Under the pieces are notes generated by a model that was not told the DNA's origin, made no database searches, and saw nothing but the letters and a program-made list of their open reading frames with translations. A program made the translations under genes and the position numbers. Shown piece by piece: positions 42,314 through 47,896 of a stretch of 64,000 nt of DNA (positions are counted from its first letter, which is position 1; every line of letters starts with the position of its first letter). Source of the stretch: SZAS-79 sp964599095 (GTDB taxonomy: Bacteria > Pseudomonadota > Gammaproteobacteria > Burkholderiales > SG8-39); NCBI GenBank assembly GCA_964599095.1, contig CAZREB010000001.1, positions 372,001 to 436,000 of the forward strand, written 5' to 3'.

Positions 42314-43054
42314 ATGAACGGCACGCCATTTACGGTGCAGCTTTCGAATGGCACACAGGTTACATACAAGGACATTGTCGAAGAGCCGTTCAAGGAAATC
42401 GTCTGCCGCTGCGCGCCCTACACGCTGACTTCAACGTTTGGAGCGCATGTGCCGTACGCGCTATATAAAGCGATCGAATATGTCGTTCAGCACAAGATTC
42501 CCGGCGACTTTGTCGAATGCGGCGTCTGGGCGGGCGGCTCGTGCCTGCTTGCGGCGCTTTCCTTCAGGCATTTTGGCGACACTTCGCGAAAGATCTACAT
42601 GTACGACACCTTCAAGGGAATGCCCGAGCCCGGCGAGAAGGACGTCGATTGGAATGGGACACCCGCGTGGCCGACCTGGAAATCGTTACGGGAGGAGGGC
42701 AAGAGCTGGGGCGACGGCGGCCCGCTTGCCCTTGTCAAGGCAACAGTCGAATCTTCGGGCTACCCGCAGGGAAAGCTGATCTATGTCGAAGGATTGGTCG
42801 AGGACACGATCCCTTCCGTTGCCCCGGAAAGGATTTCCATCCTTCGCCTCGACACGGACTTATACGGTTCGACGCTGCACGAACTGAGGCATTTGTATCC
42901 GCGCCTGGCGATCGGTGGCGTCCTTATCATTGACGACTATGGGTACTTTCGCGGTGCGAGAGAAGCCGTGGACGAATACATGCGCTCTACCGGGGCGAAG
43001 CTGCTCTTGAACCGGGTCGACGATTCCGTGCGCGTGGCGGTGAAGATCGAATAG
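42314..43054 (+). CDS. TylF/MycF family methyltransferase (copy A)
   Basis: A 246-residue SAM-dependent O-methyltransferase of the TylF/MycF/NovP type. The SAM site is GDFVECGVWAGGSCLLAAL, the acidic loop is YMYDTFKGMPEP, and the metal-binding Asp pairs are in ISILRLDTDLYGSTLHEL and GGVLIIDDYGYFRGAREAVDEY. Known members methylate sugar hydroxyls in macrolides, but many genomic copies lie in polysaccharide or unknown loci. It is convergent with a second, related methyltransferase. Base composition is visibly less GC-rich than the neighbouring nic genes, which suggests acquisition. ATG 42314 follows GAGGTCCGCC. Confidence 0.85.
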   Translation: MNGTPFTVQLSNGTQVTYKDIVEEPFKEIVCRCAPYTLTSTFGAHVPYALYKAIEYVVQHKIPGDFVECGVWAGGSCLLAALSFRHFGDTSRKIYMYDTFKGMPEPGEKDVDWNGTPAWPTWKSLREEGKSWGDGGPLALVKATVESSGYPQGKLIYVEGLVEDTIPSVAPERISILRLDTDLYGSTLHELRHLYPRLAIGGVLIIDDYGYFRGAREAVDEYMRSTGAKLLLNRVDDSVRVAVKIE

Positions 43055-43070
43055 CGTTCCTCACGGCACG

Positions 43071-43092
43071 GCCCGGCCCGGCCCGGCCCGGC
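43071..43092. repeat. Pentanucleotide tandem repeat (GCCCG)
   Basis: GCCCG repeated four times plus GC, right after copy A of the methyltransferase and before the 62-nt intergenic repeat. Likely replication slippage; no CRISPR-like spacing. Confidence 0.7.
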
Positions 43093-43094
43093 AA

Positions 43095-43156
43095 ATACTG
43101 CCGAATTTTACGTGAGGGCCGCGTGTTTACTGGATTTCCCGGCGAAATGCTGCCAT
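43095..43156 (+). repeat. 62-nt intergenic repeat, copy 1
   Basis: Begins ATACTGCC and ends GAAATGCTGCCAT. It matches 50639-50700 with both ends identical and about 29 of 36 identical positions in the second half. Both copies lie between convergent genes, in the same orientation. One frame reads GFPGEMLP here and GSPGEMLP in copy 2. No coding gene is evident; function unknown. Confidence 0.65.
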
Positions 43157-43209
43157 ATGCTCGCCGGGATCCGGCCCACCTCCATCCGTTCCGACCTTGG
43201 TTTTCCCGG

Positions 43210-43986
43210 CTATGCGGCGTGAAAATGTGCCGGCTTGATGAACAGCCGCACGCTTTCTGTAACCCGATGCATCATCGGCTTGAAAGGCTGCCGGGCAAAG
43301 AACTCGTCGGTCGCTTTCCGGGCGCCGCGGCACCAGCCATAGTCGTCGACGATGAGTACGCCGTTCGGGACGACCAAATTGTAGAGATGCGAGAGCTCAT
43401 GCAGCGTCGACTTGTACCAATCGGTGTCCAGCCGCAACAAAGCAATCTGCGAAGGCCTATGCGCCGGGATGGTCTGCAGGACATCGCCGACGATAAAGTT
43501 CATCCGGGCTTCCGGATAGCCGGTCTGGAGCAGGTTGGCTTTCACCTCTTCCGCCGATCCACCAAAGCCGATGACATTTCCCGCGCTCGTTGCACCGGCC
43601 CATAGCGCGCGCATTTCCGTTCCGTCAAAGTCGACGTCGACGTCATCAGGCTCGGTCATGCCGGCGAAGGTGTCGTAGAGAAGCAAGGCCCGGCTGGTGT
43701 CCCCGAAATGCAGTAACGCGCTGGCCGCCAGCATCATGGATCCGCCCCTCCATACTCCGCATTCGACGATGTCCCCCGGAATCCGGTTCTGGGTAAGGTA
43801 CTTGATGGACTGGAAAAGCTCGTACATCGGCTGCGCACCCGCAGGCGCTGTCGCCGTGTACGAGTGCACCATTTGGATGATTGAGGCAAACGCCCGGTCG
43901 TCCGGATCTTCCTCGGGCAGGATGTCTTTGTAGACGACGGTCTCCGGACCTTGCGGACCTCGATCGAAGCTTATGGAAAGCGGCAT
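43210..43986 (-). CDS. TylF/MycF family methyltransferase (copy B)
   Basis: A 258-residue methyltransferase closely related to copy A: GDIVECGVWRGGSMMLAAS, LLLYDTFAGMTEPDD, IALLRLDTDWYKSTLHELSHLY and NGVLIVDDYGWCRGARKATDEF align directly. SAM- and metal-binding residues are intact. The two genes point at each other across a repeat-containing 155-nt gap, so this looks like an inverted duplication followed by divergence. The start is ATG 43986, or a GTG 9 nt upstream. Substrate (a sugar hydroxyl or similar) is unknown. Confidence 0.85.
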   Translation of the reverse strand: MPLSISFDRGPQGPETVVYKDILPEEDPDDRAFASIIQMVHSYTATAPAGAQPMYELFQSIKYLTQNRIPGDIVECGVWRGGSMMLAASALLHFGDTSRALLLYDTFAGMTEPDDVDVDFDGTEMRALWAGATSAGNVIGFGGSAEEVKANLLQTGYPEARMNFIVGDVLQTIPAHRPSQIALLRLDTDWYKSTLHELSHLYNLVVPNGVLIVDDYGWCRGARKATDEFFARQPFKPMMHRVTESVRLFIKPAHFHAA

Positions 43987-44092
43987 GGGGACCACCTAGT
44001 CCTCTTGGAGTCGAGCGAGTCGACAAGGCAACCTATGGTACCGGACCGCGGGACATCGACCGGAGATACCAGTCTTGCGTGCCTCTGTTCAA

Positions 44093-44689
44093 TCATCTTG
44101 CGTTCCGCGAACGCGCTGCATCGACGAGCTTGCACGCCAGGTCGATCGAAGTCCTGACCGATTCCACGTCTCCCACGTAGCCTCCCAACGCTTCCCCGGC
44201 GCGTTTGCGCAGGGACTTCGCGTCGATCAGCTTCTCGCGTGCGAGCAACTCGATATCGGCGCGGTCCTGGTCGCTGAAGCGCGAAAGCTTCGACACCGCG
44301 AGGTCGAGCGGCGTCAGCACGCGCACCTGCAGGACCTTGCCGTCCACGCCCGGCAGGTCGACACGCTCGGAATCGGCCTGCGCGTCCTCGTGCATCAACC
44401 CCAGCGTGTCGTTGTAGTTGCGGTCGAAATAGAGCACGCGCGCCTTGCCGTCCGTGTCACGGTAGGCGACTTCGAGATCGTCGTCGAGCACCACACGGCG
44501 CGAAAATACGCCGTCGATGTCCACGCTGACCCGGCTTCCGGTGCGGAGGTGAAGCGCCGCGCCGCCCGCCACATACAGCCTGATCGGCAACAGTTTCGGG
44601 TTCACGCCCGCGAGGCGCGACGCGATCTTTTGCACGACGCGGGCAAACGCCTCCAGGTAGCCCGGCTGGGCCCGGCGGTCAGGCCGCAA
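44093..44689 (-). CDS. Nucleotidyltransferase toxin-like protein (AbiEii/DUF6036 type)
   Basis: A 198-residue protein with the nucleotidyltransferase pattern LYVAGGAALHLRTGSRVSVDIDGVF: GG...RxSxDID is the substitute for GSx..DxD used in AbiEii/DUF6036 proteins. LTPLDLAVSKLSRFSDQDRADIELLA is the usual C-terminal helix. Such enzymes act as toxins, probably by modifying tRNA or nucleotides, silenced by an upstream antitoxin. The TTG start at 44689 overlaps the upstream gene by 11 nt; no ATG fits before the N-terminal helix. Confident on fold, less on role. Confidence 0.72.
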   Translation of the reverse strand: MRPDRRAQPGYLEAFARVVQKIASRLAGVNPKLLPIRLYVAGGAALHLRTGSRVSVDIDGVFSRRVVLDDDLEVAYRDTDGKARVLYFDRNYNDTLGLMHEDAQADSERVDLPGVDGKVLQVRVLTPLDLAVSKLSRFSDQDRADIELLAREKLIDAKSLRKRAGEALGGYVGDVESVRTSIDLACKLVDAARSRNAR

Positions 44690-45176
44690 CCGGCCCCCGG
44701 CGCGCGAGCATCGGCAGGAACCGGGCCGGCCTGATCGGGCTCCTTTGGAGCCACAACTCGAACACCTCGGGCTGCGTGATCCCGGGATGCAGATCCTCCG
44801 CGAGGGCGAGGTACCGGCGGCGATCGAATCCCCGCACGCTCGCGAGCAATGTCGCAAGCCCGCCCATGAAGAAGCCATCGCCCTGCCGGCGCCAGTCCGA
44901 TGCGTCGAGGCTGCCGGAGGCGCACAGGTCGACAAGCCGCTCTTCCCTCGCCCGGTCGAACGGGGCTTCAGGCTCGCTTGCGACGGGAAGAACGGCCAAC
45001 GTGTAACCCACGGCCGATGCCAGTGCCGACAGCGTGCTGAGGTCGCACGACTCGCGCTTGCGCAGGCGCGACAAGGTTTCGGGCGGGAGCCTGCACGCCT
45101 CGGCCCAGCGCCAGTCGGTGCCGAACTTGCGGGCGGCGGCGGGGCGCAATTGCTCGAGGAGGGCGGCGGGCGTCAT
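44679..45176 (-). CDS. HTH antitoxin-like protein
   Basis: A 165-residue protein with an Xre-type HTH near the N-terminus (WAEACRLPPETLSRLRKRESCDLSTLSALASAVGYTLAVLP) and a C-terminal domain (RRQGDGFFMGGLATLLASV, RYLALAEDLHPGITQPEVFELWL) without a clear family. It sits immediately upstream of the nucleotidyltransferase gene, overlaps it, and has a palindrome over its own promoter. This is the layout of a type II or IV antitoxin that autoregulates. Exact family not recognised. Confidence 0.68.
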   Translation of the reverse strand: MTPAALLEQLRPAAARKFGTDWRWAEACRLPPETLSRLRKRESCDLSTLSALASAVGYTLAVLPVASEPEAPFDRAREERLVDLCASGSLDASDWRRQGDGFFMGGLATLLASVRGFDRRRYLALAEDLHPGITQPEVFELWLQRSPIRPARFLPMLARRGPVAA

Positions 45177-45185
45177 TCCCGGACA

Positions 45186-45234
45186 GATGATTTATAGATC
45201 AATCATCGTACTGCGGCATTGATGTTTACGTCAA
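45186..45234 (-). promoter_or_regulatory. Promoter and palindrome of the nucleotidyltransferase TA pair
   Basis: Minus strand TTGACG (45234-45229), 18-nt spacer, TACGAT (45210-45205). The inverted repeat GATGATT (45186-45192) / AATCATC (45201-45207) overlaps the -10 and transcription start. This suits autorepression by the HTH antitoxin. Confidence 0.6.
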
Positions 45235-45236
45235 TA

Positions 45237-46034
45237 TCAGGCCCCGAACCGCACGCTCACCCTGCCCAGCCTGGTGAATTCCACCACCGCGTCCCGATCG
45301 CCTTTCACCGCCCGTGCCGGCCCTGAAAGCGCACCGGTGATCACGATCTCCCCGGCCCGCAACTTCTCGCCGAACTCGGCCAGCCGGTTGGCCACCGCCG
45401 CGACGACGTTGACCGGGCTGCCCATCGCCTCGACCCCCGCGCCCGAGCCGACCACCTTGCCGTTGACGCTGACCACGCAGCCTTCGAGCCGCACGTCGAT
45501 CTGGCCCGGGGCCAGCAGCGTGCTGCCGACGATCAGGTAGCCGCCGTCGGCCTTTTCCTTGGCGATGATGTGCTGGTTGGTGATCGTGCGCTCGAGCACG
45601 CCGGGGCCGAGCGGCGCGATCTCGATCGCCGGGAAGAACCCCTCGATCGCGGCAAGCGCCTGCAGCGGCGTCACGCCCGGGCCTTCGAGGTCGCGCTTCA
45701 TCAGCGCGCCGATCTCGTTCTCGACGAAGGTGATGCCGGAGTCGGCGTTCAGGTCGATCGTCGCGCCGTCCTCGCGCAGGTGGCTGGCGAGGATCGTCCC
45801 GACCAGCGGCGCCGGGAAATCCGGGAACTGCCTGACCACCGCCATCGACGTAAAGGACGCCTTGCGCCCGACGATGCGGTCGCCCCTGGCCACGCGCCGC
45901 GCCTTGGCCGCGAACTGCACGCGGTACGCGTCCGCAAACGAAAGGTTCGGGTCGAGCTTGCCGACGTCGTTCTTCGGGTCGCGGTCGCCGCGGTCCTTGT
46001 CGAACACCGCGACCAGGTCGTCGAAGAGCGCCAT
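45237..46034 (-). CDS. 2-keto-4-pentenoate hydratase family protein
   Basis: A 265-residue protein of the fumarylacetoacetate hydrolase superfamily, hydratase branch (MhpD/XylJ-like). VGRKASFTSMAVVRQFPDFPAPLVG, TFVENEIGALMKRDL (metal-binding Glu) and PAIEIAPLGPG mark the fold. TGALSGPARAVKGDRDAVVEF matches the hydratase C-terminus. Related enzymes hydrate 2-hydroxypenta-2,4-dienoate or act as decarboxylases in aromatic meta-cleavage. No meta-cleavage genes are in the window. It is cotranscribed (2-nt gap) after a Bug protein gene, so it probably acts on an imported acid or its product. Confidence 0.82.
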   Translation of the reverse strand: MALFDDLVAVFDKDRGDRDPKNDVGKLDPNLSFADAYRVQFAAKARRVARGDRIVGRKASFTSMAVVRQFPDFPAPLVGTILASHLREDGATIDLNADSGITFVENEIGALMKRDLEGPGVTPLQALAAIEGFFPAIEIAPLGPGVLERTITNQHIIAKEKADGGYLIVGSTLLAPGQIDVRLEGCVVSVNGKVVGSGAGVEAMGSPVNVVAAVANRLAEFGEKLRAGEIVITGALSGPARAVKGDRDAVVEFTRLGRVSVRFGA

Positions 46035-46036
46035 GT

Positions 46037-47014
46037 TCAGTTCTCGAGCTTGATGTGGGCGGTATCGATGATCTTCCGGTACTTGACCACGTCCGACTTC
46101 ACCAGCGCCGCAAACGGGTCCGGCGCCAGGTAAAAGATGTCGAGGCCGACCTTGCTCATCGCCTCCTTGAACTTCGGCTCGGCGGTGACTTCGGCGATCG
46201 CGCGAGCGAGCTTTTCCACGATCGGCCGCGGCGCGCCCGCCGGCGCAAGCACGCCGAACCAGAACCGCGCATCGAAGTCCGCCACGCCGCTCTTGGTGAA
46301 CGTCGGCACGTTCGGCAGCCCGGCAAAGCGCTGGCTCCCCGAGACAGCGAGCGCCTTGACGCGCCCGCTGGTCACGTACTGCAGCGCGGTGGCCGGCGTC
46401 AGGAACGCGGTGTTCAGCTGCCCGCCGACCAAGTCGGCGATCACCGGCCCGCTGCCCTTGTACGGGACGTTCAGCACCTTGATGCCGGCGAGGATGTTGA
46501 ACTGCTCGCTCGCCAGGTGCGACACGCTGCCTACACCCAGCGACCCGTGGGTCAGCTTGCCGGGGCTCTCCTTGGCAAGCGCGATGAAGCTCTTGATGTC
46601 GTTGGCCGGCACCGAGGGGTGGACCGTCAGCAGCAGCTCGCCGCTGACCACGCCGGCGATCGGAGTGAAATCCTTGACCGGGTCGAACGGCGCTTTCATC
46701 AGCAGCGGCGTAGTCACCAGGCTGCTCGAGGCGAAGAGGAGCGTGTAGCCGTCCGGCGCGGCTTTGGCGACCGCCTCGGTGCCGATGATCGTGTTGCCGC
46801 CGGGCTTGTGCTCGAGGACGACGGGTTGCTTCAGCCGCTCGGCGATCCCGTCGCCGACGAGGCGCCCGGCGAGGGTCGGCGAGCCGCCGGGGGCGAAGGG
46901 GACGATCAGGCGGATGGGTTTGTCGGGGTAGGTGGGTTGGGCGAAGGCGGCGCCCGACAAGAGGAGCAAGAAGGCGGACAGGCGGACGATCAGGAATGGC
47001 ATGCGAAAGGTCAC
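46037..47014 (-). CDS. Bug family substrate-binding protein
   Basis: A 325-residue TctC/Bug protein: signal peptide MPFLIVRLSAFLLLLSGAAFAQ; YPDKPIRLIVPFAPGGSPTLAGRLV, VVLEHKPGGNTIIGTEAVAKAAPDGYTLL and VPYKGSGPVIADLVGGQ. GTG 47014 has AGGAG at 6 nt; ATG 47002 would remove four residues only. First gene of a unit with the hydratase. The upstream region holds GAAAGTCA motifs that may be control sites. Confidence 0.92.
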   Translation of the reverse strand: MTFRMPFLIVRLSAFLLLLSGAAFAQPTYPDKPIRLIVPFAPGGSPTLAGRLVGDGIAERLKQPVVLEHKPGGNTIIGTEAVAKAAPDGYTLLFASSSLVTTPLLMKAPFDPVKDFTPIAGVVSGELLLTVHPSVPANDIKSFIALAKESPGKLTHGSLGVGSVSHLASEQFNILAGIKVLNVPYKGSGPVIADLVGGQLNTAFLTPATALQYVTSGRVKALAVSGSQRFAGLPNVPTFTKSGVADFDARFWFGVLAPAGAPRPIVEKLARAIAEVTAEPKFKEAMSKVGLDIFYLAPDPFAALVKSDVVKYRKIIDTAHIKLEN

Positions 47015-47110
47015 TTCAGGCTCCTCGTACGAGGTTAGTCTTGTGAGGCAACGCTTCCGGCGGTGAGCCGGGACCCGTTACAAGAGATATTGGCACTGGA
47101 AGTCGCTTCG

Positions 47111-47198
47111 CCGAAAGTCAGGTTCGCAATTGATATAGGGTGATGGCGACATCGCACAACGATAGCTTGAAAGTCAATGCTCCTTCGCTGACTTTCGG
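47111..47198. promoter_or_regulatory. GAAAGTCA motif array upstream of the Bug/hydratase unit
   Basis: In the 257-nt gene-free stretch 47015-47271, CCGAAAGTCAG (47111-47121) and its perfect complement CTGACTTTCGG (47188-47198) bracket a third GAAAGTCA at 47169-47176. TTGAAAGTCA also occurs at 42221-42230, at the other edge of the accessory patch. These could be regulator sites or remnants of an inserted element. The rest of the stretch shows no gene. Confidence 0.4.
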
Positions 47199-47271
47199 GA
47201 TTGAAACGAAGCTTTCCGCTTTCATGAGGCCCGACCGTTGGTACGCGGTTCGGGTTTTGCCTTCCCTTTCC

Positions 47272-47541
47272 TCAAGCGCTCAGACGCGACCCATCCTCGA
47301 CCTGCTGCTTGGCAGCCCGGTAAAGAAACTCCGGCGCGAGGTCCGCACCATTCGGCCAGGTCACGGTATCGAGCTCCGGATGCACCGAAACTTGCGCAAA
47401 GAGTGCTTCGTCCTTCAACGGCTCGAAAACAGGTCCCCACAGCTCGGCGCTGAGATCGACGATGCCCGACAAACCATCGTGGAAACGCAGCCATAGCCTG
47501 TACCCACCCAGCGGCCTTACTTCAACCACTTTTGGAATCAT
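47272..47541 (-). CDS. DUF2442 domain protein
   Basis: An 89-residue small protein with the DUF2442 pattern: VVEVRPLGGYRLWLRFHDGLSGIVDLSAE, then VHPELDTVTWPNGADLAPEFLY. The family is of unknown function and often adjacent to DUF4160 genes; here it starts 3 nt after one. Such pairs are suspected toxin-antitoxin modules and DUF2442 resembles the NE0471 N-terminal fold. No further role can be read. Confidence 0.88.
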   Translation of the reverse strand: MIPKVVEVRPLGGYRLWLRFHDGLSGIVDLSAELWGPVFEPLKDEALFAQVSVHPELDTVTWPNGADLAPEFLYRAAKQQVEDGSRLSA

Positions 47542-47544
47542 GAT

Positions 47545-47805
47545 CTATCCCAGAGGCTCGATCTTGTTCAATGGTTGCTTTGCCTGGGCGCGCACCCAGT
47601 CTTGCAGCAATTCCGCCTCATGAAGCAATCGCCACTCCTCGACAAGCCTCAGCGCGCGCTCACCCATGTTGCCATCGAGTATCTCACCGTTGTCTATACG
47701 GAGCGAGGCTTGGTCATCGCCGTACTTGGCATGGAAATGTGGCGGCGCATGGTCGTTGTAGTACATCGCAATAATGATCCCGAAAAACCGGCTTACCTCT
47801 GGCAT
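47545..47805 (-). CDS. DUF4160 domain protein
   Basis: An 86-residue protein with the DUF4160 signature PEVSRFFGIIIAMYYNDHAPPHFHAKYG near the N-terminus and LVEEWRLLHEAELLQDW near the end. The HAPPHFHA His cluster suggests metal or nucleic-acid binding. GAGAGG precedes ATG 47805; an upstream in-frame start at 47913 would run through the nasA promoter and is rejected. It is coupled with the DUF2442 gene. A toxin-antitoxin role is speculated for the pair, not shown. Confidence 0.88.
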   Translation of the reverse strand: MPEVSRFFGIIIAMYYNDHAPPHFHAKYGDDQASLRIDNGEILDGNMGERALRLVEEWRLLHEAELLQDWVRAQAKQPLNKIEPLG

Positions 47806-47868
47806 CTTTACCTCTCCCGGATGTCTCCGTGACAAACGGTTTTTGGCGCCAATCGGTTTACCCTCCAA

Positions 47869-47884
47869 TGGCACATGCATTGCT
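47869..47884 (+). promoter_or_regulatory. Sigma-54 promoter of nasA
   Basis: TGGCACA-TGCA-TTGCT fits the -24/-12 consensus (TGGCAC-N5-TTGCW) exactly. By the usual spacing, transcription would start near 47895, only about two bases before the nasA ATG at 47897, so the mRNA would be nearly leaderless. Sigma-54/NtrC control of nitrate assimilation is common in proteobacteria. Confidence 0.65.
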
Positions 47885-47896
47885 TGGTAGTCCCCC

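Noticed and set aside
43071..43092. Possible CRISPR-like repeat
   Set aside because: A simple 5-bp tandem array without spacers; no cas genes in the window.
42221..47198. TTGAAAGTCA at both sides of the 42.2-47.2 kb accessory patch as attachment sites
   Set aside because: Only ten bases, no integrase or tRNA at the site, and extra copies near 47.1 kb favour a regulatory motif or chance.
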